The notes beneath the pieces were generated by a model that was not told the origin of the DNA, ran no database searches, and saw nothing but the letters and a program-made list of their open reading frames with translations. Of a stretch of 64,000 nt of DNA, positions 41,542 through 50,660 are shown one piece after another. The stretch spans positions 1-64,000 of the forward strand of contig CAWHVD010000001.1 in the NCBI GenBank assembly GCA_963832835.1, given 5' to 3'. The position numbers and the translations under genes are program-made. This DNA is from CAVPKN01 sp963832835 (GTDB taxonomy: Bacteria; Chlamydiota; Chlamydiia; Chlamydiales; JAAKFR01). Each line of letters opens with the position of its first letter. Within the stretch, counting starts at the first letter, position 1.

Positions 41542-42588
41542 ATGTCCTTACAATCTTTAATCATGTCTGAAGAGTTTCAAAATATCATTGTCCGCATGCC
41601 TAATTGGCTCGGTGATGCTGTCATGGCCACACCGGTTATCGCTGATCTGCGCAGCCGGTGGCCTCAAGCAACGATCACTGCTATGTGCCAGGCAGGAGTT
41701 GCTACTCTACTTAGGGGCAATCCTCATGTGAATGAAATTTTTTCATTCTCAAAGCCAAACGAATTTTTGTACCGGCAACAAAGAAGAAATTTGATTGCCC
41801 GTTTACGCCAAGGGAAATATGATCTGGGGATTCTCCTACCCAATTCCTTTTCATCCGCGTGGTGGTTCTGGAGGGGAGGCGTTAAAACTCGAGTGGGATT
41901 CGCCTCTGATTGGCGTAGTTTCTTACTGACACATGCTATCCCCTTTCCTGCCGAGCGTGGTCAAGAACATCTCGTTTGCACCTATAAGCGGCTATTGGAA
42001 CCTTTAGGCATCTCTCCTTCGAGCACCCCTCCTCGACTCTACGTGGCAGATAGCGAAAGAAGTGCAGCTAAAGCGATTTTCAAGCAACATCGTATACCCG
42101 AGGGAGCTTCTGTCGTAGGCATCAATCCCGGAGCAGCTTATGGATCTGCTAAATGCTGGCTTCCCGAAAGATTTCGTGAGGTCATTGCCCATCTTGCTGC
42201 CCGTCCCAACACCTATGTGGTTTGCTTTGCTGACCCTGCGGGAGCTGACCTTGTCCACGGAATCTGTAAAGGAATGCCTTCCAACGTCATTGATCTCGCC
42301 ACCGCTACCTCCCTCCGAGAACTTCTCGCGCTGGTTGAGCAGTGCACCGTCTTTCTCACCAATGACAGCGGTCCGATGCATATAGCCGCCGCTCTCAAAA
42401 CACCCCTTGTGGCTCTCTTTGGCTCTACCAATGAGATTGCTACCGGTCCCTTTGGCCATGGTGAGATCATCCATAAACACGTCGCGTGCTCACCTTGCTA
42501 CCGCCGCACCTGCCCCATTGACTTCCGCTGCATGACCGGCATCACCTCTGATGAGGTCTACACTGCCCTAATCCGTTATCTCCCCTGA
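41542..42588 (+). CDS. waaF: ADP-heptose:LPS heptosyltransferase (GT9)
   Basis: A 348-residue GT9 enzyme that transfers heptose to the LPS inner core at the inner face of the cytoplasmic membrane. The N-terminal motif is IIVRMPNWLGDAVMATPVIA, the donor-site motif is FLTNDSGPMHIAAALKTPLV followed by ALFGSTN, and a cysteine cluster CSPCYRRTCPIDFRCM near the end is typical of heptosyltransferase II. A second ATG at 41563 (MSEEFQN) is an equally possible start; AAAGGA lies only two bases before the 41542 ATG. Classical Chlamydia LPS lacks heptose, so this gene points to a non-Chlamydia lineage. It diverges from the coiled-coil gene. Confidence 0.9.
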   Translation: MSLQSLIMSEEFQNIIVRMPNWLGDAVMATPVIADLRSRWPQATITAMCQAGVATLLRGNPHVNEIFSFSKPNEFLYRQQRRNLIARLRQGKYDLGILLPNSFSSAWWFWRGGVKTRVGFASDWRSFLLTHAIPFPAERGQEHLVCTYKRLLEPLGISPSSTPPRLYVADSERSAAKAIFKQHRIPEGASVVGINPGAAYGSAKCWLPERFREVIAHLAARPNTYVVCFADPAGADLVHGICKGMPSNVIDLATATSLRELLALVEQCTVFLTNDSGPMHIAAALKTPLVALFGSTNEIATGPFGHGEIIHKHVACSPCYRRTCPIDFRCMTGITSDEVYTALIRYLP

Positions 42589-42664
42589 CAAGATTTTTTA
42601 ACAACCACATACTCTATAGCAAGAATTTCAAAATCGAACTCAGGTTTAAAATCTAATGAAGTTA

Positions 42665-43690
42665 TCACCATTGAAACCTCATACCAGGGATTCTCCTCTC
42701 GTGGAGCTCCTTCAGCTCAGCTTGAGAAAATCCGGTATTCACCAACTGAACCGTTCTCTCTGTCCCATCAGAACGTAGTCCTAGGGCAGTGACCCAGCAT
42801 GGTAAAGAGCTTACATTGGTGCAGTCACAAAGAGAGAGGTCGCCACCCAGCTGGACCTCGATGCTTTCAGACAAAGATAGACTAGTGTTATCAAGAGCGA
42901 GACAGCCTCCCACGTGGAGGCCCTGAGGTAAAGAAGAGGGTAAACTGGTGCAGTGACAAAGCGCGAGATTGCCTCCCACATGGAGGCCTTGAGGCAAAGA
43001 CGATAAACTGGTGCAGGCAAGAAGAATGAAATCGCCTTCTACTTTGAGATCTGCATCGAAAGACTTTAAACTCTCGCAATAGGAGCAATCGAGCATGCCT
43101 TCCACTTGGAGCCCCTTAGGAAGGGACGGTAAACTAGAGCCGCTAAGATCGAGATCGCCTTGCACCCTAAGATTCTCAGGTAAAGATTTTATAACGGATC
43201 TGTCGTAAAACCAGAGATTGCCCTTTACAATGATTGGAGTGGGAGGAAATATAGAACCCTCGATCAGCAACTCTCGAAATTCATCGGGCGTGTAGCTTGT
43301 TGGAAGGTTAGTGGATTGGGATAGGTGGGATAGGTTACATTGCTTTACTGATTGTCCTGATTGAATTAAAGTGGCGCTGCTAGCGCTCGATTTACAACTG
43401 GGGATAACAAGGCAAGGAATGCCGACCAGCAGGGCAGCGCTACCACCAATGGCTGTACTAATTGTGATCGTAAAAATCTGTTTCTCGGTTAATAGGATAT
43501 GGTATTTACCTAAAACCGTCTTAAGTACTCCGGTCTGCGTGAGGGCCAAGGTAACAAGGGCTAACGCGCCAATTATGCTCAGAGCTAAACCTGTTAGGAT
43601 GCATATTTTTTGGTTAAATGGCAGTTCATCCCATTTTTTAAAAGGACCCTGAATAGTGTCTAATCGCGTGGATGTGCTGGATGTGCTCAA
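42665..43690 (-). CDS. Inc-like membrane protein with leucine-rich repeats
   Basis: A 341-residue protein. Residues ~28-55 and ~73-98 form two long hydrophobic segments (ICILTGLALSIIGALALVTL; ISTAIGGSAALLVGIPCLVI) separated by a short polar loop, the bilobed pattern of chlamydial inclusion-membrane proteins. From ~150 come seven or so bacterial LRRs of the LPxxL type (LPKGLQVEGMLDCSYCESL, LPQGLHVGGNLALCHCTSL). The start is TTG at 43690, preceded by TAGGAG at nine bases; the same TTG context is kept in the decayed copy at 44649-44977. A minus-strand TATAAT (43728-43733) could be its -10 box. Probably displayed on the inclusion membrane with LRRs facing host cytosol (inference). Confidence 0.82.
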   Translation of the reverse strand: MSTSSTSTRLDTIQGPFKKWDELPFNQKICILTGLALSIIGALALVTLALTQTGVLKTVLGKYHILLTEKQIFTITISTAIGGSAALLVGIPCLVIPSCKSSASSATLIQSGQSVKQCNLSHLSQSTNLPTSYTPDEFRELLIEGSIFPPTPIIVKGNLWFYDRSVIKSLPENLRVQGDLDLSGSSLPSLPKGLQVEGMLDCSYCESLKSFDADLKVEGDFILLACTSLSSLPQGLHVGGNLALCHCTSLPSSLPQGLHVGGCLALDNTSLSLSESIEVQLGGDLSLCDCTNVSSLPCWVTALGLRSDGTERTVQLVNTGFSQAELKELHERRIPGMRFQW

Positions 43691-43727
43691 TTAAACTATC
43701 TCCTACATAAAATAAATCGTTCATATC

Positions 43728-43733
43728 ATTATA
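43728..43733 (-). promoter_or_regulatory. candidate -10 box of the Inc-LRR gene
   Basis: A minus-strand TATAAT lies about 38 bases upstream of the TTG start and 24 bases upstream of the TAGGAG ribosome-binding site. No convincing -35 hexamer is seen. The surrounding 43692-43821 stretch is AT-rich and otherwise empty. Confidence 0.4.
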
Positions 43734-43821
43734 CAACTATAATGTTAAATTAAGATTAATTTTAAAGAGAAAATTTACAAAGCTCAGAAAATAGAGGCAA
43801 ATACTCTTGAGAAGGGCGTTT

Positions 43822-43984
43822 ATACCATTTCCAGAAAATAAAGCCATGAAGTGGTACTGGGTAACATGACAGATTTGGATGATCGTTTCGAAGCCTATGT
43901 TTTTGCACCTAAGCGAGAAAGGATCGTTCAAAAATGACGTGTTATACAGTGCCAATTTGTGACTTTATTTTCTGGAAATGGTAT
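43822..43984 (-). mobile_element. MITE-like element, copy 3 (inverted orientation)
   Basis: Full-length 163-bp copy with both ends intact (ATACCATTTCCAGAAAATAA and its complement), inserted in the opposite orientation to the other copies. It lies between the Inc-LRR gene and a membrane-protein gene and would otherwise extend that gene's open frame upstream. Confidence 0.92.
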
Positions 43985-44041
43985 TACTTGACTCCAATTC
44001 CCGAACAACGTAGAAAGCAGAAAACAACCCCTCCCAATGCC

Positions 44042-44512
44042 ATGCAAACACTCAAGCTAATACGATATTTTGTCAATTTGATCTTCCTGGTCATGGGAGC
44101 AGTATTTATGGTGATCGCCTTGGCCATTGTGGGGATTAGTGCATGGCAATTTATAAACAGAGCTCTGACATGTTCGGAATGCAATGTGCTTCAGGAACTT
44201 TTAGGATTTGTGGGCTTTCTTATCATGGCAGTAGCTATCTTTGATGTGGGTCATTATTTGATCGAGGAGCAGGCTTTTAAGAGACAGCACCGTACGCCCT
44301 CTGATACACGCCATAGCCTAACCAGAATTGTGGTCATTATTGTCATCGCTGTCAGCTTGGACGCTCTTTTGAACGTCTTGAAAGCAAGCTCATTGGACAT
44401 GCGTCTACTCATTTATCCCAGCACGCTTTTTTTAGCCGCTGTCTTCCTTCTTATCGGCCTTGGAATCTATCAACGCCTCAGCAGCCTAGCCGAAAAAGAG
44501 AATCCTCATTAA
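44042..44512 (+). CDS. four-helix membrane protein (PsiE-like, tentative)
   Basis: A 156-residue integral membrane protein with four hydrophobic segments: LIFLVMGAVFMVIALAIVG, LLGFVGFLIMAVAIFDVG, IVVIIVIAVSLDALLNVL and LLIYPSTLFLAAVFLLIGLG. The size and four-helix layout, and the HYLIEE segment after helix 2, recall PsiE-family phosphate-starvation proteins, but this is not certain. I start it at the ATG at 44042 (MQTLKLIRYF) because the open frame upstream runs into the MITE at 43822-43984. No partner gene is evident. The 137 bases after it (44513-44648) show nothing recognisable. Confidence 0.65.
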   Translation: MQTLKLIRYFVNLIFLVMGAVFMVIALAIVGISAWQFINRALTCSECNVLQELLGFVGFLIMAVAIFDVGHYLIEEQAFKRQHRTPSDTRHSLTRIVVIIVIAVSLDALLNVLKASSLDMRLLIYPSTLFLAAVFLLIGLGIYQRLSSLAEKENPH

Positions 44513-44648
44513 ATAGGCCTTCATTAGACTTCTCGCATACATAGCTCGGGCGTGGGGGCATGGGAACATCCCTCAAGGCTAGAATTCAGCATAGCAACTA
44601 CCACCGAAGGCGATCTTGCCCATCCTATTTTTTTAATGCACAACATTT

Positions 44649-44977
44649 ATGCTGACCCTAAAGTGGTGATCCAGGATGTTAAATCGGTGTCTCTAAGATC
44701 GAGACTGCCTTCCACCTGGAACCTTTCAGGTAAAGATGTTAAATGGTGCAGTAACTAAGATCGAGATCATCTGTTTCTCAGCTAATAGAATATGGCATTT
44801 AGCTAAAACTATCTTAAGAACTCCGGCCTGAGTTAGGGCAAGGGCAACTATGGCTAGTGCGCCAATCACGTTTAGAACTAAACCTATTAAGATGCATGTT
44901 TTTCGGTTAGACGACAACTCAACGCCTTTTATTATGGGACCTCTTACAGGTTCTTCCGGTTGGATAGAGTTGCTCAA
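44649..44977 (-). pseudogene. decayed copy of the Inc-LRR gene
   Basis: From a TTG at 44977 the frame gives the same start and first hydrophobic segment as the gene at 42665-43690 (CILIGLVLNVIGALAIVALA, VLKIVLAKCHILLAEKQ), then jumps into LRR sequence in a shifted frame. Reading past the shift recovers LTSLPERFQVEGSLDLRDTD before a stop. The second hydrophobic segment and most LRRs are deleted. Confidence 0.85.
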
Positions 44978-45093
44978 TTAAAATATCCTTTATACAAATC
45001 TCTCATAGTGCTGCATAATAATATTAATTTATTATTAACACCATTTGTCAAATATAATTTATACAAATACGTAGAAATAACACTACAAATTTA

Positions 45094-45195
45094 GACTGGA
45101 TGGCGAAACAGATTTGGACAATCGTTTCGAAGCTCATATTTTTAAATATGGGCGAGAAGGGACTGTTCAAAGATGGCATGTTATCAGCGGTTCCC
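45094..45195 (-). mobile_element. diverged MITE relic
   Basis: About 100 bases match the interior of the 163-bp element in the orientation of copy 3 (for example ACAGATTTGG, ATCGTTTCGAAGC, GTTCAAA-ATG, GTTATCAG) at clearly lower identity and without terminal repeats. It is an older member of the family. Confidence 0.7.
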
Positions 45196-45317
45196 ACTGA
45201 AAATGACGTTAAGTATTTGATTGCCAAAGAAAATAATGAAAAAAGTTTACGAAACGGCATTTCCCAACCCATTGCTTCTCAAACAGAAATACCTCCAGTG
45301 GGAATTGCTGGCATGTT

Positions 45318-45478
45318 ATACCATTTCCAGAAAATAAAGTCACAAATTGGCACTGTAGAACACGTCATTTTTGAACGATCCTTTCTCGCTTAGGTGCAAA
45401 AACGTAGGCTTCGAAATGATCATCCAAATCTGTCATGTTACCCAGTACCACTTCATAACTTTATTTTCTGGAAATGGT
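45318..45478 (+). mobile_element. MITE-like element, copy 4
   Basis: Same orientation as copy 1. The left end is intact (ATACCATTTCCAG); the right end reads CTGGAAATGGTTCT, so the last two or three terminal bases are altered. It lies on the 3' side of the broken IS630 transposase, with copy 5 on the other side. Confidence 0.9.
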
Positions 45479-45590
45479 TCTCTAATTGCGCTTCTGGTCA
45501 ACACATTTTTTTCTCGTTCAGCAAGTTCTTAGCAAAAGTAGTCAAAGAGCTCTCCATGGTTCTCTTCGGGGTCCTTGGTAATGGAGGTCA

Positions 45591-46642
45591 TTATGTTAGC
45601 ACACTCTCTTGTACATAACTGGCGTACTGCCCCCACGATCTGGCAGTAAACGAATTCCATGCTTCACAACAAGAATCAAGAATTTGTTCTTATGATTCAA
45701 AGCATCGATTTCCTAAATATCTATCTCTCAAAACTTGCCAGACTTGCTCTGTTGGGTTTAATTCAGGAGAAGCCGGTGGTAGTGGGAGCAGAGACAAATC
45801 CCTAGGTACTTGTAGCCTACTTGTTGTATGCCATGCCGCCTGATCAAAAACCACTACACCGTGATTGCCAGGATCAATATGTTTTGCAATCTCATACAAA
45901 TGCTTCTGCATACAAAACGTACCTATTGTCGGCAGAACCAGACCCACCGCTTCATCTTTTTTTGCACATACAGCCCCAAAAATATAAGCATGCTCAAACT
46001 GTTGCTGCCTAACAACTCGTGGGCGACTTCCCCGTCGTGCCCAGATCCGTGTTACTGTGCCACGCTGTCAAACTCTAGCTTCGTCTTGAAACCATATTTC
46101 AACGTTCTCGGATAAAACTCCTTCAGGCAACACCTCAGCTATTTTTTCTTGGAATTTTTTTTAAAATCTTCTTGTATAGCAAGATTGGATTTCGGATGCT
46201 TTGACCTCGAAGAGATCCATGATAATTGACAGCGTGCAAGAACATCGTACACGCTTTTTGCCGCGTATTCGACATCAAATTGTTTTTTCAGCAAGATTTG
46301 AATATCTTCACCTCGAATCCTTCCTCCTTGTCGTGTTTCTTGTAAGGCCTCGACTGCTTGACGAAATTCTTCTTCCTTTTCTGAAGGCAGTTTCTTCTTT
46401 CTCCCAGAACGTTGTCCTTCCTTCAAACCCACTAATCCTGCTTCTATGAAGCGTATCAACCACTTACGCAACGAGGTCAAACTGATTTGAAACATGTCCG
46501 CAATCTCTACTTTGGTTTTCCCTGCCTGGAGATTACCCAAAGCCAAAAGTCTAATGCGTGTTCTAGGATGAGGCTCCTTGACGGCCAGTTGGAAAAAGTC
46601 TACTCCGCTGAGTTTTGAGAGTTCATCGTGTTTTTTGCCCAT
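45591..46642 (-). pseudogene. IS630-family transposase, inactivated
   Basis: The 5' part (46642 to 46139) encodes a 167-residue helix-turn-helix region (KTKVEIADMFQISLTSLRKW). A run of eight A on the minus strand (46155-46162) is where the frame must shift to reach the catalytic part: VEIWFQDEARV (first Asp), GVVVFDQAAWH (second Asp), LNPTEQVWQVLRDRYL (Glu). Reading through meets an in-frame TGA (46068-46070) after EARV and a TAA (45690-45692) after RCFES, after which homologous sequence (EQILDSCCEAWNSF) continues to 45591. The A-run may be a programmed frameshift site, but the two stops make it a pseudogene. Confidence 0.88.
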
Positions 46643-46706
46643 ATCGAATCCCTGGTTTTTGTAAAAACTAAGGATTCTAAATTAAGCTTTATTTTTCCGA
46701 AATGGT
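46643..46706 (-). repeat. terminal region of the IS630 element
   Basis: The end upstream of the transposase reads, on the minus strand, ATACCATTTCGGAAAAATAA followed by AGCTTAA. This is a near match to the MITE ends (ATACCATTTCCAGAAAATAA). MITE copy 5 begins only a few bases on. The other IS end was not found; between 45479 and 45590 there is no matching terminal repeat. Confidence 0.75.
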
Positions 46707-46709
46707 ATA

Positions 46710-46873
46710 ATACCATTTCCAGAAAATAAAGTCACAAATTGGCACTGTATAACACGCCATTTTTGAACGATCCTTTCTCGCTTAGGTGCAAAAACATAGG
46801 CTTCGAAACGATCATCCAAAATCTGTCATGTTACCCAGTACCACTTCATGGCTTTATTTTCTGGAAATGGTAT
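46710..46873 (+). mobile_element. MITE-like element, copy 5
   Basis: Full-length 164-bp copy with intact inverted ends, directly adjoining the IS630 end, so the junction reads GGTATAATACC. Downstream, up to the Hsp70-like stop at 46944, there is only a short 6-bp stem hairpin (46884-46900). Confidence 0.92.
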
Positions 46874-46943
46874 AACACACCATGCAGCCTGAAGGGCTGC
46901 GATAAACCTCTCTGTGAGTTCTATGTTCCTTGTGGCAGTTTTT

Positions 46944-49568
46944 TTATGTTTTTTGTAACAAGAGGCCGGAGGGAAGGGAGTCGCCGAAGAACCGCTCATT
47001 TTCGGCGAGGGTGAGGGCACGTTCGTGCTGAAGCAGCTCGTCGAGATGTTGAGATTGCAAAAGGGGGGCGAGGCTGTCGATTAAAGATTGAGGAAGATCG
47101 AGCTGGCGCAGGTTCGTTTTACGAGCCAATATGGCGAGGGTGAAGGGAAGATGGGTATTTTGGGCAGCGGGAGATTCGAGAAGGGCATGAACCCATTGTG
47201 CACAGGTGGAGACGGGAATAACATTAGCGGCTGTGCCATGGAAGAGCTGGCGTGCACCAAGTCTTCCTAGAGCCCAGTAATCGCACGGCGCACCCTCGCC
47301 TGCCAGGATTCGTTTGAGAAGGTGGTTTCCGAGTTTGGTTTTCGCAGAAATGTCGACCAGTTCAAAGGAGGCTAAAGCACGTAGATGTTCTGCATAAGGG
47401 TAGCTACCCTGTTTGATTTTTTGAGGCAGCAGTTCGTTGAACAGTTGAATCTGCTGTCCTTTGCTTAAGCCTGCAGCGATACGTCTATAGCAAATCCATT
47501 GTTGAATCTGCACCTCTTCGGGTGGTTGTCGCTTGAGGTCTGCCAAAATAAACCTCCACAGCTGTTTGACCCGGTGATCATCGAGGGGATAGCCAAAACC
47601 GGGTCTTAGAAAGAAACCAGCTAGGTTCCAGAATTTACTTTCATACTGCGCTGCTAACAGCCTTTTGTCTGCTTGTTCCATGAGTACATCAAAAAGTCCT
47701 CTGAGTAAGCTTGGAGGCCATGTCTTGCGCTCTTTTTCCAAAAGTTTTTCCAACTTAGGCATGAGCGTATCGAGTTTTTTTTGAAGGCCTACTGCAAATG
47801 CACTGACAAGCTCTTCTTGCGCAGATTCTAATTCGGCAACATCCGACGTCTCATCTGCAAGTCGCTTTTCCGCACGGAGCTGAAATTCGAGCTTCCATCT
47901 GTGGGAAGTATTTTGCGCTTGGAGCCACAATTCGAGGGTCCCGATCGCAGTAAGATAGATTTCAAGCCGTACAGGAATGGGATCCGTCTGTTCTTTTTTT
48001 CCAAATTTACACAGTGTATGGATAGGTGGCAGCGGGCTCATCTCTTCTAGTTCAATGGGCACGAGATCACCCGGCTGATCATGTAGGCGGGTATGTGAAT
48101 GATAAAGCCTAAAAGCAACGGCTTGGTTTGGAATCAAAGAAAATAGGTGCTCAGAAATTAAGCGCGTGCCCTCAGGAGTTCCTCGGGGCAGCAGGGTTAA
48201 TGCTCGAAGCTCACCTTGGGTTTCAATCTCTAAGTAATAGCTACGGGGCGATCCCCCTGTAATGCGGGTTTTTCCATGAGCAAAATAGGCAGCTCCACGT
48301 GCTACAGCAAGATCTAGGCTACTCGATTCAAGGATGAATACTTTTTTTTCAGTTCCAAACCACAGATTGAGTGCATCAATAATCCTATCTTGAAACAACT
48401 CGGGTTTGAAAGCGCCTCCGTTGAAGAGGACGTAATCGGGTTTACGCCCACACCCACTTTTGTACAAGAAATGAGCTAGGTGCTTGGTAATGGAGGGATC
48501 TGATTCATACGGGAGTCCCATCTGTCGGATCCCGCTCCCTTTTTGTAGCTGAATGGCTTCCAGGTAGGGCTGGAGTCCAAAAAATCCTTCCAGCAAAGTA
48601 TGCTTTAACTCTTCTCTTTCTAATGGAAGAGAAATCCCTCCACCGACCACTTGGGAGCCTTTTCCAGGAATGAAAATTGAGTAGGTTTGAGGAGGTTGAG
48701 GTCCTAGTAAGATCTCTTTGCCACTTCTAACTTGATGCAACAGGGATAAATGTTGTGTGATATCTAGCTCGAGCCCAGACCGTTTTTCTAAAAGATGACA
48801 GAGCGCTGCATCCATATTATCACCACCCAGCAGCAGGTGTTTGCCTACAGCCATGCGTCTAAGCTCGCCCCTTTCTAAAACATCAATCCAACTAAAATCG
48901 GTGGTTCCTCCCCCCACATCACACACTAAAATGGACTGCCCGAGTTTGAATAGGGAAATGTCGTGCTCCATCAACCAGCTATAAAAGGCCGCTTGTGGCT
49001 CTTCGAGAAGCGTCACCTGTTTGAGACCCGCTAGCTGCGCGGCTTCGAAGGTCAAGGCGCGTGCCACTTCATCAAACGAGGCAGGCACTGTCAAGACAAC
49101 TGTTTGTTCTTCGAGCTCAAGTGAGGGGTCACTTTTAGCCATGTGGCGATTCCACATGTGTTTTATGTGCTCTAAAAAGAAAGTGGAGGCTTCTAGAGCC
49201 GAAAGGCGACGTTGATTGTCTGAAGACTCAAAGGGGAGTATTTTTTCTTTGCGATCTGCTGCAGGATTAGACAGCCAACTTTTTGCGGACTGGATCAAGC
49301 GCGTGGGCAGCTCTGCACCCTGAATTTTTGCCCATGTTCCCACCACAGGGATGCCTTCTCCCTCTAAATACAAAAAAGAGGGAAGCAAAGGAAGCGCTTC
49401 GTCATGACCGTGCTTTCCCTGTTGATGGATATAAAATTGTTGAACAGGCTGCTGCGGTTTGGCAGCATCAAAATAGGCAACGGCGCTATTAGTTGTTCCT
49501 AGATCGATGCCGACAGTATAGCGGCTAGAGGAACCTGTCTGGCTCATGGTATTCATAACCGCAGTCAA
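46944..49568 (-). CDS. large Hsp70-family protein (DUF3731-type)
   Basis: An 874-residue Hsp70-like ATPase. Nucleotide-binding motifs are intact: YTVGIDLGTTNSAVAYF (phosphate 1), ILVCDVGGGTTDFSWIDV (phosphate 2) and DYVLFNGGAFKPELF (adenosine). The C-terminal ~370 residues are not a standard DnaK substrate domain but a helical region ending NERFFGDSLPSGLLLQKT, as in the large bacterial Hsp70-like proteins with DUF3731. The start is uncertain: ATG at 49568, 49556 or 49547, all inside the 3' end of ald, so the pair is coupled. Function in the family is unclear; a chaperone for specific clients is assumed. Confidence 0.88.
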   Translation of the reverse strand: MTAVMNTMSQTGSSSRYTVGIDLGTTNSAVAYFDAAKPQQPVQQFYIHQQGKHGHDEALPLLPSFLYLEGEGIPVVGTWAKIQGAELPTRLIQSAKSWLSNPAADRKEKILPFESSDNQRRLSALEASTFFLEHIKHMWNRHMAKSDPSLELEEQTVVLTVPASFDEVARALTFEAAQLAGLKQVTLLEEPQAAFYSWLMEHDISLFKLGQSILVCDVGGGTTDFSWIDVLERGELRRMAVGKHLLLGGDNMDAALCHLLEKRSGLELDITQHLSLLHQVRSGKEILLGPQPPQTYSIFIPGKGSQVVGGGISLPLEREELKHTLLEGFFGLQPYLEAIQLQKGSGIRQMGLPYESDPSITKHLAHFLYKSGCGRKPDYVLFNGGAFKPELFQDRIIDALNLWFGTEKKVFILESSSLDLAVARGAAYFAHGKTRITGGSPRSYYLEIETQGELRALTLLPRGTPEGTRLISEHLFSLIPNQAVAFRLYHSHTRLHDQPGDLVPIELEEMSPLPPIHTLCKFGKKEQTDPIPVRLEIYLTAIGTLELWLQAQNTSHRWKLEFQLRAEKRLADETSDVAELESAQEELVSAFAVGLQKKLDTLMPKLEKLLEKERKTWPPSLLRGLFDVLMEQADKRLLAAQYESKFWNLAGFFLRPGFGYPLDDHRVKQLWRFILADLKRQPPEEVQIQQWICYRRIAAGLSKGQQIQLFNELLPQKIKQGSYPYAEHLRALASFELVDISAKTKLGNHLLKRILAGEGAPCDYWALGRLGARQLFHGTAANVIPVSTCAQWVHALLESPAAQNTHLPFTLAILARKTNLRQLDLPQSLIDSLAPLLQSQHLDELLQHERALTLAENERFFGDSLPSGLLLQKT

Positions 49569-50637
49569 GTGCTACGCCCTCGTTTGTAACCTGGCCTAAG
49601 CAAACATTAAGACCGTTTTTCAAGCCAGCATCTTCTCTCAATGCGCGTTGGTATCCTTTATCTGCCAAATCTAAAACATAAGGCGCTATCGCATTATTCA
49701 ACGCCTGAGTAGAGGTGCGCGCGCAAGCCCCTGGCATGTTGGCTACACAATAGTGCACTACATTATGTACGATATAGATGGGATCGGAATGGGTGGTTGG
49801 GCGCGATGTTTCAGAACACCCTCCTTGGTCAATGGCGACATCAACAAAAACACTTCCCGGAGTCATACGGCGGATCATGGCTTCAGTTATCAGTTTGGGA
49901 GCTTTCTTGCCAGGACTCAAGACCGCACCGACAACGAGATCTGCGCTCACAACTGCCTCTTCGATCGAAACGGGGGTCGAATAGATCGTTTTCAAAAGAG
50001 GGCCATAATGCTCATCGAGCTCCCGCAAACGGGAAAGTCTTTTTTCCACAATCGCCACATCTGCGCCAAAACCCATCGCCATCCGGGCCACCTGTGTTCC
50101 GACCACACCGCCACCAAGCACAACGACTTTCGCAGGGGGTACACCTGGAACGCCGCCCAGCAATAATCCTTTACCCCCATAAGCCATCTGGAGTGCTGTC
50201 GCCCCTGCTTGGATAGCAATCCGACCGGCCACTTCACTCATAGGTGTCAATAACGGAAGCTTGCCCTCATTATCTGTGACAGTTTCGAAGGCGATGCCCA
50301 CAACCTTACGTTCGATCAGGTGTTTAAGCTGCTCGGGATCGGGAGCCAGGTGAAGGTAACAGAAAAGGATTTGTCCACGTCTCAATAAAGAGAACTCGCT
50401 GGCTTGCGGCTCTTTAACTTTCACGATCATTTCAGCTTCATGGTACACCTGAGCAGCTGTTGCTACAATCTTAGCACCGGCATGTTCATACATCTCATCA
50501 GTAAAGCCGATTCTTTGGCCGGCATGGCTCTGTATAATGACTTCATGCCCCGCTTGGCCGAGCAAGCTAACAAGCCCGGGTGCCAACCCTACCCGATACT
50601 CATGATTTTTTATCTCTTTAGGAACGCCAATTTTCAT
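49525..50637 (-). CDS. ald: alanine dehydrogenase
   Basis: A 370-residue NAD-dependent enzyme converting L-alanine to pyruvate and ammonia. MKIGVPKEIKNHEYRVGLAP, the catalytic region AGHEVIIQ/IVKVKEPQ, ETVTDNEGKLPLLTPMSEVA and the Rossmann motif VVVLGGGVVGTQVARMAMG with VDVAIDQGGCSETSRPTTH are diagnostic. Length is standard. AGGTGA precedes the ATG at seven bases. The 3' end overlaps the Hsp70-like gene. Alanine use as carbon or nitrogen source fits a host-dependent bacterium. Confidence 0.97.
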   Translation of the reverse strand: MKIGVPKEIKNHEYRVGLAPGLVSLLGQAGHEVIIQSHAGQRIGFTDEMYEHAGAKIVATAAQVYHEAEMIVKVKEPQASEFSLLRRGQILFCYLHLAPDPEQLKHLIERKVVGIAFETVTDNEGKLPLLTPMSEVAGRIAIQAGATALQMAYGGKGLLLGGVPGVPPAKVVVLGGGVVGTQVARMAMGFGADVAIVEKRLSRLRELDEHYGPLLKTIYSTPVSIEEAVVSADLVVGAVLSPGKKAPKLITEAMIRRMTPGSVFVDVAIDQGGCSETSRPTTHSDPIYIVHNVVHYCVANMPGACARTSTQALNNAIAPYVLDLADKGYQRALREDAGLKNGLNVCLGQVTNEGVALDCGYEYHEPDRFL

Positions 50638-50660
50638 TGATTACTCACCTTTACTCAATT

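Noticed and set aside
43934..44041. Upstream extension of the four-helix membrane protein
   Set aside because: The extra 36 codons come mostly from MITE copy 3, so the conserved start is taken as 44042.
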